This document shows, piece by piece, positions 41,212 through 49,949 of a DNA stretch of 64,000 nt (within the stretch, counting starts at the first letter, position 1; each line of letters starts with the position of its first letter). A model generated the notes under the pieces. The model saw nothing but the letters and a program-made list of their open reading frames with translations. It made no database searches and had not been told where the DNA came from. Location of the stretch: contig NZ_CP035758.1 in NCBI RefSeq assembly GCF_004208415.1, positions 8,494,001 through 8,558,000 on the forward strand, given 5' to 3'. Made by a program: the position numbers and the translations under genes. The stretch is from Ktedonosporobacter rubrisoli. GTDB taxonomy: Bacteria; Chloroflexota; Ktedonobacteria; Ktedonobacterales; Ktedonobacteraceae.

Positions 41212-42546
41212 TTATGCTTCCTGCTTCTGAACTGTGGGCTGCCACAGCGCTACGGCCCTGCTGACTATATAATAGAGGATAGCAGCACAGAAAAGCGAAT
41301 TGAGCACAGGAATGCCCCATTGCAGCGTATAGCCCACCAGCGAAGAGATGATCCAGACGGCAATAGCTATCGGGTTCCAGCTCTCAACGCGATCAGGAAG
41401 CGCGCCGCGGGCCGCGCTCTCGTCGAGTACCTTGCGGTGGCGACGCAAGATAAAATAATCAACGACCATAATGCCGGCGATCGGCGGAATGGTCACGCCG
41501 AGCAGGGTCAAAAAGCCTGTGAAGAGCGAAAGGACGCCAAGGGCCGAGAGAATTGTGCCGACAATGCCGACCATCAAGGTAACCATGGCCCGGTTCACAT
41601 GCCGACCGAAGACAGTATCCAGAATGTTGACAAAGCCCAGGGACGAGGAATACAGGTTCCAGTCGTTGATCTTGAGAGTGGCTACGATCAGAATAATTGT
41701 GCCAATCGCGCCGCTTGTCGAGGTGACAATGGCGATAATGTCGGCGCTTTTAATCGCGTGGGCCAGCAGCACGCCGATCAAGCCTATCGTATATTCGCCA
41801 AGGGTGATGCCGAGCACTGTCTGTTTGATAACATCGCCGACTGAGCGGTTATAGCGCGTCATATCGGGTGTGATTACCGAGCCAACCATATAACCACCGG
41901 CGACCATCGTGGCGCCCGCGGCCAGGGTGAGCGTGGGGCCCGGCGCTGGCGAGGAGACGAGCTGTCCCAGCGAGTAGTGCTGCAGGGCGCTAATGATCGA
42001 GTAGCCGGCTAGAAGCAGGAAGGCCGGTACGGTAATATAGGCAGTCCAGGTCATAGAGAGGAAGCCGAAGATAACGATGCCGGTAACGAGCAGGCCAGTG
42101 ATCAGGCTCCAGGCCCAGATAGGCAGAAAGCCGAGTAATTGATGAAGCCCTTCGGCAAAGACGGCGTTCTGAATCCCGAACCAGCCGATCAGGCTGAGGG
42201 CGATAACCAAGCCGATCAGGCTTGAGCCATAGCGCCCAAAGCCGGCCCAGCGTGCCAGGACGGAAGTGCTCAAGCCTTCGCGCTGTCCAGCGATGCCGGT
42301 AAAGATAGCCACAATTTCTAGAATCACGGCTCCCAGGGTCAGAGCCCAGAAGGCAGTCCAGAAATCCATGCTAAAGCCAAGGGTCGCGCCTAAGAGGAAT
42401 TGCGATAGGGCGGAGATTTGCCCAAAGCGTTGTACGGCGACGCTAAACCACGAATACCTTTCCTCGGCTGGTACGCGAGTCAGGGCGAAATCGTCGCGCC
42501 CGAGCTCGTTAGGCTGGGGTGACTCTGCATTTGCTTTGCTACTCAC
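41212..42546 (-). CDS. NCS1-family permease (cytosine/hydantoin type)
   Basis: 445 residues from a GTG at 42546, chosen because AAGGAG lies 9 nt upstream; the frame continues 63 nt further without a site. About 12 membrane segments. Typical pieces: RYSWFSVAVQRFGQISALSQ, GFSMDFWTAFWALTLGAV, GREGLSTSVL-like QREGLSTSVLARWAGFGRYGS, GWFGIQNAVFAEGL, and VITPDMTRYNRSVGDVI. NCS1 proteins import purines, pyrimidines, allantoin or hydantoins with Na+ or H+. With the three genes downstream it forms a predicted uptake-and-breakdown operon for a cyclic amide. Confidence 0.88.
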   Translation of the reverse strand: MSSKANAESPQPNELGRDDFALTRVPAEERYSWFSVAVQRFGQISALSQFLLGATLGFSMDFWTAFWALTLGAVILEIVAIFTGIAGQREGLSTSVLARWAGFGRYGSSLIGLVIALSLIGWFGIQNAVFAEGLHQLLGFLPIWAWSLITGLLVTGIVIFGFLSMTWTAYITVPAFLLLAGYSIISALQHYSLGQLVSSPAPGPTLTLAAGATMVAGGYMVGSVITPDMTRYNRSVGDVIKQTVLGITLGEYTIGLIGVLLAHAIKSADIIAIVTSTSGAIGTIILIVATLKINDWNLYSSSLGFVNILDTVFGRHVNRAMVTLMVGIVGTILSALGVLSLFTGFLTLLGVTIPPIAGIMVVDYFILRRHRKVLDESAARGALPDRVESWNPIAIAVWIISSLVGYTLQWGIPVLNSLFCAAILYYIVSRAVALWQPTVQKQEA

Positions 42547-42776
42547 TGTTTGCTTCTCCTTATTGCAGAAAGCGGGGCCTGTCCTACGATGCCAATAGCC
42601 AGAAGTCAAATAAAATCAGGAAGGGTAGGTCCACCGCCTTGAGGCCCGGTGGGACGCCTTTAGCTGCTTGTGGGCGCTCTTCCTGTGCGAACGTTTGATG
42701 ATAAAAGCACGCTAGTTAGTTGGCGAACAGTGATGATATTGATGAATCCATAATATATGGGGCCGGGGATTGTCAA
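42547..42776 (-). promoter_or_regulatory. Promoter and long structured leader of the permease operon
   Basis: On the minus strand TTGACA (42771-42776) is followed, 17 nt on, by TTATGG (42748-42753). This would give a leader of about 195 nt before the GTG. Near 42627-42653 the leader can form CCACCG/CGGTGG with a 10-nt loop, next to other GC-rich arms. It may be an RNA regulator (riboswitch-like), but I could not match it to a known class. A small frame (42660-42902) overlapping it is not convincing. Confidence 0.45.
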
Positions 42777-42921
42777 GAGCAAGCAGCCGACATACAGCAA
42801 AAAGCGGCTATGACGCCAGGAGTAGCAGACATTGCTATTGCTGGGAATAGAAGATGCCTCTGCCAACCCTGCTAATGAGGCTATTTGCGCGGTAGAACTC
42901 ACTTGATGATGTTCACCTCAG

Positions 42922-43593
42922 TTAAAAACGATCTAACCAGGCAATCCGTGGTGCAATAGCCGAGTTGAGTTGCAGGAAGATCAGGAATATGATCCCGATA
43001 TAGGTATTAATCACACCAAGGAGCACGGCGAGAACATAAAATATCTGGTAGATGATGATGCGGCGCTCGGTGGCGGAGCATATATCGGCGCTCACCTCCT
43101 CTTTGAGCAACCTGGCATGCTGGGCATAGCGCCAGCTCACTAAAAGTAGTCCTCCAAGCAATAGTAGATGGAGCCAGTACAGGCCTAGAGCAATGCGATA
43201 TGTAATGAATTCTGCTAAGAGTCCTGTCGAGAATGGCATCAGTGAAATCGCTAATAGAAAGGCTAGATGGAGCCAGGTGAGGTGGCGATTACTTGTCGCG
43301 AAATAATTGAGTTGGGTTTGCTGGCCGACCCAGAAAATACTTAGCGTGAGAAAGCTCAAAAGATAAGGGAGTAGATGTGGAATCAGACTGCCCAAAGCTC
43401 CAAGTAACGCTAACTCTTTGTCAATCCCTTGCGGCGTCCATAGTACTGGGGTGCTAAACCTGACACCGGCCTCAGCAATAGGGGTATGCAGGTCAAGGAC
43501 AAGCAAGGTCATTGCGACGGCGAAAATCCCATCTGACAGGGCGGCCAGGCGTTCAAGATTTTGACCGGCGATGCGATTGTAAAAGTTTTTCAT
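42922..43593 (-). CDS. TMEM175-family potassium channel-like membrane protein (second copy)
   Basis: 223 residues, same family as the gene at 24775: LERLAALSDGIFAVAMTLLVLDLHTP in the first helix, then about five more hydrophobic segments (LIPHLLPYLLSFLTLSIFWVGQ and so on). The two are clearly paralogous but far apart in sequence outside the signature. It lies between the permease operon and an ATPase gene and is transcribed away from the latter. Likely a K+-conducting pore formed by a tetramer or dimer. Confidence 0.8.
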   Translation of the reverse strand: MKNFYNRIAGQNLERLAALSDGIFAVAMTLLVLDLHTPIAEAGVRFSTPVLWTPQGIDKELALLGALGSLIPHLLPYLLSFLTLSIFWVGQQTQLNYFATSNRHLTWLHLAFLLAISLMPFSTGLLAEFITYRIALGLYWLHLLLLGGLLLVSWRYAQHARLLKEEVSADICSATERRIIIYQIFYVLAVLLGVINTYIGIIFLIFLQLNSAIAPRIAWLDRF

Positions 43594-43981
43594 GTCTACT
43601 TCCTTTTGCTTTTATACATCATCTAAAATAGAATAAAGGCTATGTGCTGGGTGGCCAGGTCATCTACCTGCTCAAAACTTTAAGGGCGATCATCGCTCTG
43701 TTTCTCGTCTTTTCCTTGACGAGAGTGATTTCTCTTCGCTCTGATTATGAACGCCTAACCGTTTTGTACTCTTCCACCGTCAGAAGTATAGCATCTCCCC
43801 TTGTCTCTACTGAAAGAAGCAGACTGATATGGGAATATTGTGAGTTTTGCTGATTTTTTCGCTGTTCCGCTTCTATCCCGTAAACGAATATTCAGGGCTA
43901 GCTCTGGTGCAATATTATGAGTAAAAAGGGTAAAAAAGTAAAAATTGTGTAGTTGAAACAGTATATGAGAGGATTTCTTTT
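43594..43981. other. Divergent intergenic region
   Basis: 388 nt between the TMEM175-type and ATPase genes. It has a hairpin TCTCGTC/GACGAGA (43703-43724) and an A-rich tract before 43981. No promoter pair or gene is clear. Confidence 0.35.
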
Positions 43982-44536
43982 ATGAAGCGATATATTCTTA
44001 CCGGTACACCGGGCTCGGGAAAAACCTCAATTCTGCATGAGTTGAGAAGGCAGGGCTATCGCGTTGTGGAGGAAGCTGCAAGCGATGTAATTGCGCTTGA
44101 GCAGAGGAGCGGCAATGCTGAGCCGTGGGTGTATCCCGGCTTCATTGAGACTATTGTGCGGCTGCAGAAACAGCGACAACTCGCAGCCCTGGGAGGGCAT
44201 GATGCGCTCCAATGGTATGATCGCTCGCCAATTTGCACGCTGGCCCTGAGCCGTGATCTGGGATATTCTCCCTGCTCAGCTTTGCTAGAGGAAATCGAGA
44301 GAATTGAGCGGGAGAATATTTATCAGCTGCAAGTTTTCTTCATAGAGAACCTTGGCTTCTGCCAACCTACGGAGGCGCGAAAGATCACTTTTGCAGAGGC
44401 CCTCGTTTTCGAGAAAATCCATGAAGAGTGCTATATTTCCCTGGGCTACGATCTGATAAGAATTGCTCCCGACTCTCTTATGAAGCGCGTGCAGCGTATT
44501 ACGGAATGGACGAGAGATCTGCGTGGTAAGTCGTGA
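43982..44536 (+). CDS. P-loop NTPase (AAA_28-like)
   Basis: 184 residues. It begins KRYILTGTPGSGKTSILHEL with Walker A GTPGSGKT at residues 8-15. Other marks are YRVVEEAASDVI, WYDRSPICTLALSRDLG and LGYDLIRIAPDSLMKRVQRI, the layout of the AAA_28 family of small NTPases related to nucleoside kinases. It could phosphorylate a small molecule or hydrolyse NTP; the substrate is unknown. No partner gene is adjacent in the same direction. Confidence 0.75.
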   Translation: MKRYILTGTPGSGKTSILHELRRQGYRVVEEAASDVIALEQRSGNAEPWVYPGFIETIVRLQKQRQLAALGGHDALQWYDRSPICTLALSRDLGYSPCSALLEEIERIERENIYQLQVFFIENLGFCQPTEARKITFAEALVFEKIHEECYISLGYDLIRIAPDSLMKRVQRITEWTRDLRGKS

Positions 44537-44650
44537 GAGCCTTGTAGGCTCTTTTGCGGTATGCAAGGAACTATCAGCGCAAACTCCCGTCCGGGGATAT
44601 GTTATGCGGATGTTCTATCAATCGGATCCTGTTGAGTGCGAGCCATAAGG

Positions 44651-45223
44651 CTATTGAGCATCTGGTTGATAGCGCAGGTGAACTACTCCGTTGGCAAAAG
44701 TTTTTGTTGCGCTCAGCTTGAGATATGCCTGCTCTTTGAACAAAGGAAGGCCCTCGCCTAGCGTAACGGGATGCAGGAAGAGGCGATATTCATCGATAAG
44801 GTTCAAGGCCATAAACGAATGAGCCAGGCGGGGACTGCCCAGGATCAGCATATTTTGGCCCTCCTGCCGTTTGAGGGTGTTGATCTCCTCGGCAATATTG
44901 CCCTTGATGAGCTTGGAATTGACCCACTCGGCTGTTTCGAGGGTGGTTGAAAACACAAGCTTGGTGGTGCGATCTAGCCAGTGTGCATGTTCGATCTCAT
45001 CTGGCTTACTTTCGGGATTAGCCGGCACTGTTGGCCAATAACTGTACATTCCCTGATAGGTGCTACGTCCCCAGATGATCGTATCTACGTCGCGCATGTT
45101 TTCGTAGGCGGCTTGAGAAACTTCATCGCTTATGCCTCGGAAGGTCCATTCCAGGCCCGTTCCTTCGTTTGAGACTGCAAAGCCGTCAAGCGAGATGTGC
45201 ATCATGACAATTACTTTGCGCAT
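44651..45223 (-). CDS. Dihydrofolate reductase-family protein (RibD C-terminal-like)
   Basis: 190 residues. It starts KVIVMMHISLDGFAVSNEG and has DTIIWGRSTYQGMYSYWP, LKRQEGQNMLILGSPRLAHS and LIDEYRLFLHPVTLGEGLPLF, the pattern of the RibD_C/YyaP group. Members are NADPH-binding reductases, but many have no proven substrate. It is a stand-alone gene next to the spacer-less CRISPR locus. Confidence 0.85.
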   Translation of the reverse strand: MRKVIVMMHISLDGFAVSNEGTGLEWTFRGISDEVSQAAYENMRDVDTIIWGRSTYQGMYSYWPTVPANPESKPDEIEHAHWLDRTTKLVFSTTLETAEWVNSKLIKGNIAEEINTLKRQEGQNMLILGSPRLAHSFMALNLIDEYRLFLHPVTLGEGLPLFKEQAYLKLSATKTFANGVVHLRYQPDAQ

Positions 45224-45457
45224 AATTCTTTCTCCTCTATGCTCAGGCTTTTACTTGTTGATAAAGATTTTGCGATGAAGCCAGGATACCATAGATCTGA
45301 TAGCCTTGTCTTGAACAAAATGGACAACTAATCTGTTTGCTGGCGGCAAATTCTGGGGGCGAAAGGTATCAAGAGCGGATCAATCTTCTGTAATGGTCAG
45401 ATGGGGCATCCCACGTTCTCATTTTTGTACCATTTGACTGCGGAGCGGTTAGGAAGG

Positions 45458-45541
45458 GGTACGCTGGGGCCGCGCCGCGACCTAGCGGATACGCGCCCCA
45501 GGCCCTCGGTTAAGGGCAAGGCCCTTAACAATCCCTTTTTT
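45458..45541 (+). repeat. Double-hairpin dispersed repeat, copy A (expanded loop)
   Basis: Starts GGTACGCTGGGGC and ends in a T-run. The second hairpin is TTAAGGGC-aa-GGCCCTTAA; the first hairpin (CTGGGGC/GCCCCAG) has an enlarged loop of about 23 nt where other copies have 4 nt. Same orientation as copy B at 53206. It sits on the trailer side of the spacer-less repeat. Confidence 0.8.
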
Positions 45542-45599
45542 AGAGAACTGAAAAGCGCTAAACAGCCAGGAGGCGCTAGACGATTTATCTCTAGCAGCA

Positions 45600-45636
45600 C
45601 TGGCAGTATCCTCAGAGCGGAAGAAGCCACTGTAAC
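45600..45636 (-). CRISPR. Single CRISPR-type repeat without spacers
   Basis: 37 nt. It matches the repeats of the array at 53329-54399 and is closest to the two leader-proximal ones (five mismatches to the repeat at 54288), sharing CGGAAGAAGCC in place of CGGATCACGCC. The flanks match too: AAAAGCGCTAAA on the trailer side and the promoter-bearing leader on the other. No second repeat lies within several hundred bases, so the locus has a leader, one repeat and a trailer but no spacer. Confidence 0.8.
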
Positions 45637-45782
45637 CGCAGCCCCTGGTAGTGTAGGTGGACGGCTGATTTCCCATTGAAGGCGTGTAAGTCTCTTTCCT
45701 GGGCATCCTGGCGTCCTACGTTTCCTGCCACTTCCACTTTTTAGTATAGCATAAAGCTGCCCTTTTCGAAAATCGTTTTTTG
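45637..45782 (-). promoter_or_regulatory. CRISPR-type leader of the spacer-less locus
   Basis: Read on the minus strand: AACGATTTTCGAAA, then GGCAG, then an extended -10 TGCTATACT (TATACT at 45743-45748), then AAAAAGTGGAAG. The block is nearly the same as that next to the 15-repeat array. The -10 is 107 nt from the repeat. The remaining part of 45224-45839 holds no gene. Confidence 0.65.
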
Positions 45783-45839
45783 CGCAAAATGCAAGGGAAT
45801 TTTCGGACGCGTAGTTTTCTTATTACAGCTATTGAGCGA

Positions 45840-46262
45840 TCAGCAAGTGGTTCCCAGTCGCACCAGCGCAATAACGGGAATCTTGCGGCTCGTCCTCTCC
45901 TGATACTCGGCAAAGGCTGGCATTTGTTCGGCCATCTGCGTGAATAAGCGTGAGCGCTCCGGTTCCTCCGTGACCACTGCGCGAGCCTGGAAACGCTCAC
46001 TACTGGTCTCAACCGTTACCAGTGGTTGCGCAAGGATATTGTGATACCATCCGGGGTGAACAGGACTACCTTTATCGGAGGCAATGAGAATGAAGCGATC
46101 GTTATCGATAGTGTAGGCCAGAGGAGTGATGCGCTCTTGCCCACTCTTTGCTCCAATAGTGGTGAGTAGAATTAAAGGAGTCGAGCCAAAATCCGCGACC
46201 TTTCCTCCGTTGGCGTGAAACTCCGCGATGACTTTCTGATTATATTCTTTTTGACTTTGCAT
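45840..46262 (-). CDS. Deazaflavin (F420)-dependent nitroreductase-family protein
   Basis: About 140 residues. AAAGGAA precedes two adjacent ATGs; the second (46262) has better spacing. The DDN/DUF385 pattern is visible: TPLILLTTIGAKSGQERITPLAY, FILIASDKGSPVHPGWYHNI and VTVETSSERFQARAV. The split-barrel fold binds F420 or FMN and reduces a small molecule; members are common in Actinobacteria and Chloroflexota. The next gene upstream (46368) is another split-barrel protein on the same strand, so the two may be a unit. Confidence 0.85.
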   Translation of the reverse strand: MQSQKEYNQKVIAEFHANGGKVADFGSTPLILLTTIGAKSGQERITPLAYTIDNDRFILIASDKGSPVHPGWYHNILAQPLVTVETSSERFQARAVVTEEPERSRLFTQMAEQMPAFAEYQERTSRKIPVIALVRLGTTC

Positions 46263-46367
46263 CATTATTCCTTTCTGAAAAACATGCCTGGCTCTGCCTG
46301 CATCTATAGACAAGCTTCACCCGGGCTTGTTTGTATGTAGCGGCGAGAAACCTTGATGCTAAGCATA

Positions 46368-46796
46368 TTAAGACCAGGAATTAGCTGCTTCGCGGGCAAT
46401 CTCTTCTACGATAGCCACAACCTTTTCAGGGCGCAGCTTGATGGTCACTACATCCGGCTCCTCCTCCGGGGGCATTCGCTCAGGAGCCAAGGCCGGAGCG
46501 TAATATTTGTGGACTATCTGAGCCGCTATATCTGCGGGATTGTCCTCCATAATTTGCGCCTGCCCGTAAACTGTAAGAAATCTAAAGCCAGTGTGATCAT
46601 TGATCAGCAGAGAAATGGCGGGATTGCGCTTAAGATGACGATATTTCGCCGTGCTCTTATCTATGCGGAAGTAGAAGGAATCGTCCCCCCATAGAAACCA
46701 TACCGGGCTGAGGTGCGGACTTCCTGACGGGCGGTCGACACCTACAATAGCGGGATTGCGCTGCCTAAGAAGATCGTACATATCTTGCGGAATCAT
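46368..46796 (-). CDS. PPOX-class (pyridoxamine 5'-phosphate oxidase-like) F420/FMN protein
   Basis: 142 residues. It has GSPHLSPVWFLWGDDSFYFR, then a basic KYRHLKRNPAISLLI and FRFLTVYGQAQI, which fits the F420-dependent PPOX group with a split barrel. It likely binds a flavin or F420 and reduces an unknown substrate. Divergent from the Lrp/AsnC regulator at 46968, which may control it. Confidence 0.82.
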   Translation of the reverse strand: MIPQDMYDLLRQRNPAIVGVDRPSGSPHLSPVWFLWGDDSFYFRIDKSTAKYRHLKRNPAISLLINDHTGFRFLTVYGQAQIMEDNPADIAAQIVHKYYAPALAPERMPPEEEPDVVTIKLRPEKVVAIVEEIAREAANSWS

Positions 46797-46967
46797 GGCT
46801 TAACCTGCTTTCTCTTCGTTGTGGCTCAACGCGCTTTCAGGCGTTCCTAACGGGACCTACACGAGCTTTTTCTTGCTTTTAGGATAGCAGGGAAAAGGGA
46901 AGCAGGTAAATGAAAAGTGAAAGGAAATATGCTATATTTTTCAAAGGACGAAAGGAAAAAATGGCCC

Positions 46968-47477
46968 ATGACGTTGCGATCAGAAAAACCTCTTGATAGT
47001 ACAGACTGGAAGATATTGCGCGAGCTGCAGCGGGACGCGCGGCTCTCCTTCAATGAGCTCGGGCGGCGCGTTGGCTTATCAAGTCCCAGCACGGCCGAGC
47101 GGGTGCGCAGATTAGAGGAAGCCGGCATCCTCACCGATTATGGAGCTCGGGTAGAGCCAACCAGGGTTGGGCTGCCTGTACAGGCTTTTATCCAGTTGCG
47201 CTGTGCACCCGGCATGTGCCTCTTCAAAACGGGGAGCGCCGAACAATTCCCGGAAGTGCTGGAGATGTACAAGTTGAGTGGAAACCATTGCGCCCTGCTC
47301 AAAGTGGCCGTCTCTTCACTGCCACATCTAGAAGCCCTCAATGAACGCTTAGGCAGATATGGAGAGCAGATCACCAACATCATAACGTCCAATGTGCTGA
47401 CCCATCGGATCATTGATCAGGAACAGCCGGAGATGGATGCACATCCCCCCACGAATCAAAGTTGGAATGTGCAGTAG
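46968..47477 (+). CDS. Lrp/AsnC-family transcriptional regulator
   Basis: About 169 residues from the ATG at 46968 (AAGGAAAA upstream, long spacing); a GTG at 46917 is an alternative. The winged helix reads LDSTDWKILRELQRDARLSF and NELGRRVGLSSPSTAERVRRL, followed by the RAM ligand domain (ALLKVAVSSLPHLEALNERL, then TNIITSNVLTHR). Such regulators respond to amino acids or related ligands. It is placed to control the divergent PPOX and DDN-type genes. Confidence 0.88.
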   Translation: MTLRSEKPLDSTDWKILRELQRDARLSFNELGRRVGLSSPSTAERVRRLEEAGILTDYGARVEPTRVGLPVQAFIQLRCAPGMCLFKTGSAEQFPEVLEMYKLSGNHCALLKVAVSSLPHLEALNERLGRYGEQITNIITSNVLTHRIIDQEQPEMDAHPPTNQSWNVQ

Positions 47478-47586
47478 ACCTCCTTGTCCTCTAAGGCCTC
47501 CCTGCACATTCATATCTGCCATCCTTGTGGCCTGAACGCCGGCAGTTTCACTTCTCCCTCTAGCTAGATGGGAGCCCGTCACACGG

Positions 47587-47895
47587 CTATGCTTTTTCGC
47601 GCCGAAAAGCCGCGCCAATGCCGGCACGCCAATAATGGGCGTGAAAGAGATCCACGGCTAGCGCTCCAATAGCCGCCGAGATGAAGACGAGCACTGGATT
47701 GCCCTGTTGCAGCCAGGTAAGGTACCAGAAGACGCCTCCGATGAGAAACGCAGCATAGCCTTCAAACAAATTGACCACAGAGGATTTTCCAAAGGGCGTT
47801 GGGGCTTCCTGGCCCAAAATTCCAGTCAAGTAATGGGGAATGCCGTTGGTTGACCAGAAGCCTGCCATGAGTGCGAGAATGATTGTCAAAACCAT
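47587..47895 (-). CDS. Small membrane protein of unknown function
   Basis: 102 residues with about three to four hydrophobic segments (LTIILALMAGFWS, YAAFLIGGVFWYLTWL, FISAAIGALAVDLF). An internal HYLTGILGQEAPTPFGKSSV and a near-C-terminal LFHAHYWRAGIG may be conserved. I do not recognise the family. It converges on the Lrp-type gene. Confidence 0.6.
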   Translation of the reverse strand: MVLTIILALMAGFWSTNGIPHYLTGILGQEAPTPFGKSSVVNLFEGYAAFLIGGVFWYLTWLQQGNPVLVFISAAIGALAVDLFHAHYWRAGIGAAFRREKA

Positions 47896-48046
47896 ACGTT
47901 TACTTTCTCCTTGTTCGGCTGTTATGAAAATGGTGCGCCACTGCCCATAATGAGGGCGAGTGCCGCGTGTGATAGAATCATGCCAGCGTTTCTCTTCAAG
48001 AACCAGGAGTCAAAATATTCCGGAATAAAATCTACCAGGATGAGGG

Positions 48047-48907
48047 ATGAAAGCGATGAGCGAGAAAGAACGACGTGAGGAATTGGCCAAGTTTTTGCGG
48101 ACTCGCCGCGAGCGCATTACTCCACAGCAAGCCGGTTTCCCCGCGGGCTTACGTCGCAGAACGCCAGGATTGCGCAGGGAGGAGCTTGCGCAGCTTGCAG
48201 GCGTTGGGGCAACCTGGTACACCTGGTTGGAACAAGGGCGGGCGATCAGCGTGTCAGCGCAGGTCCTGGAGAGCCTGGCCCGCGCCTTACAGTTGGATGC
48301 AGATGAACGCGCCCATCTATTCATTCTCGCACGTCAGCAGGTGCCTGCTGATCCTTTCCCTCTGACCCAGACGATTGATGCGGATCTCCAACTCATTCTA
48401 GATACTATGGGTATCTATCCGGCCTGGGTCTTGAATCCTCGCTGGGATATCGTGGCCTGGAATCAGGCGGCGTGCCATGCATTTGGCGATATCGGTGCGC
48501 TGACGTCTCGCGAGCGCCATCTTCTCTGGTTACTCTTTGCCGATCCGTACTACCGCACAATGTTTGTGGATTGGGAAGCGTCAGCACAACACACCCTTGC
48601 CTTCTTTCGGGGCAGTACTCAACGCTATATCGGAGAGCCCTGGTTGACTCAACTCATCGATGAACTGAGCCAGGTGAGCCCGGAGTTTCGTGAGTGGTGG
48701 CCTCGCCATGATATTCAGGGGAGGCAAACTGAGCAAAAGCAGCTGAAGCATCCCCTGGTGGGATTGTTGGAGCTGCAGCCCCGGACCTTCCAGGTGGTAG
48801 ATCGCCCGGATCTGCAGATGATTATCTATACTCCTGTTTCTGGCACGAAGACCGCGGCAAAGTTGGAGCAGCTTTCTCAATCGTCTATGTTAAGCAATCA
48901 CGCCTGA
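48047..48907 (+). CDS. XRE-type regulator with MmyB-like ligand domain
   Basis: 286 residues. An N-terminal helix-turn-helix (RREELAKFLRTRRERITPQQ, then LRREELAQLAGVGATWYTWLEQGR) is followed by the MmyB-like domain (WVLNPRWDIVAWNQAACHAF, RHLLWLLFADPYYR, FREWWPRHDIQGR). This is a common actinobacterial/Chloroflexota arrangement; the C-terminal PAS-like domain is thought to bind fatty acid-like ligands. AGGA lies before the ATG. It may regulate the small membrane protein gene that diverges from it. Confidence 0.9.
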   Translation: MKAMSEKERREELAKFLRTRRERITPQQAGFPAGLRRRTPGLRREELAQLAGVGATWYTWLEQGRAISVSAQVLESLARALQLDADERAHLFILARQQVPADPFPLTQTIDADLQLILDTMGIYPAWVLNPRWDIVAWNQAACHAFGDIGALTSRERHLLWLLFADPYYRTMFVDWEASAQHTLAFFRGSTQRYIGEPWLTQLIDELSQVSPEFREWWPRHDIQGRQTEQKQLKHPLVGLLELQPRTFQVVDRPDLQMIIYTPVSGTKTAAKLEQLSQSSMLSNHA

Positions 48908-49106
48908 TGCTCTCGAAAAACTAAAGCGGTTTGCATCTTTATGGGCATAATCTGATCCCTCACTGAGCACGAATGCTGATTGCTGCCAGATCGTTGCTGG
49001 AAGAGAGATTCTGGAAGCAGACCACCGCCCTCGCAGGTTGGTAGCTTCTAGGCAGAAAGCTGAGAACTTTCTTGCGGCGTCAGGCCAATAGAGAAATATT
49101 TGCTGC

Positions 49107-49622
49107 TTACCAGGTGTAGAAATCGTCAAGGCCATGTGTTCCCAGGGCCAGGGAAAGCTCGCCCCCGTGATGAATCTCATGTTCAAGGACGTGCCAGATA
49201 ATCCACTGCCGGGTATGGGGTGGCTCTTCTTCTAGTCCCTTAGCCCGTAGCCATGCCTGATGAGAAGCCGGGGGTAAAATAAGCTGTTCCAGGTCAGTGG
49301 AAGTCCAGCGGTCCATAGCAGAAGAGATTACCTGCCAGGTCTTCTCAAATATAGCGATAAGTTCAGCAGGATCGGTCCTGCTTTGCACCTCATGCCATTG
49401 TTCCCTCGCGGCTTTTCCTTCCCCCATCCACCCGCAGAACCAGGTGATGCGCGCAGCGATCATATGGGCGAGAAGCTCGCCGATTGAAATGTAATGAGCG
49501 GCAACAAGGTTGTTGGCAAGTTGTTCAGCTGAAAGCTGGGCGATGGTTTTGACCAGAGCTTGATGGTGGTTCTCCCAGCCGAGTTTATAAAACGTGACAA
49601 GCGGAGATGCCTGTTCTGCCAT
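49107..49622 (-). CDS. DinB-family protein
   Basis: About 171 residues from the ATG at 49622 (AAGGAA upstream). A four-helix bundle is expected, with a His triad for a metal in ISIGELLAHMIAARITWF and IIWHVLEHEIHHGGELSLALG. DinB/YfiT proteins bind Ni or Zn and several act as thiol S-transferases (bacillithiol or mycothiol). The function here is unknown. Confidence 0.82.
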   Translation of the reverse strand: MAEQASPLVTFYKLGWENHHQALVKTIAQLSAEQLANNLVAAHYISIGELLAHMIAARITWFCGWMGEGKAAREQWHEVQSRTDPAELIAIFEKTWQVISSAMDRWTSTDLEQLILPPASHQAWLRAKGLEEEPPHTRQWIIWHVLEHEIHHGGELSLALGTHGLDDFYTW

Positions 49623-49949
49623 ATATTTCTGTTCCTTGCTTATAATGATGTACTTCCATGAGCGAAGCGTGAACAATTATAGCATGAAACAAGGGCCAAA
49701 ACTTCTTCGATCTTGCTCTTTATCAAATCTGTAATCACTTTTTCTGTGCACCTGGTATAAAAAGCTATATGCTGACCACTCAAATTTACAATTGACGGGC
49801 CCACTCTTCGGCTCAAGCGTTCAATGTTTGGGCTCTATATTTTCTTCTGTGAGAAGCAAGCATGGCAGGTGAGCCAGGAATGGTATACTCGTGAGATATG
49901 GCCTACAGATGCCGCACTCGGCAATATTTCTCCAAGGAAGGAAGATGCG

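Noticed and set aside
42660..42902. 80-codon frame on the minus strand
   Set aside because: Overlaps the promoter and leader of the permease operon and lacks a family match.
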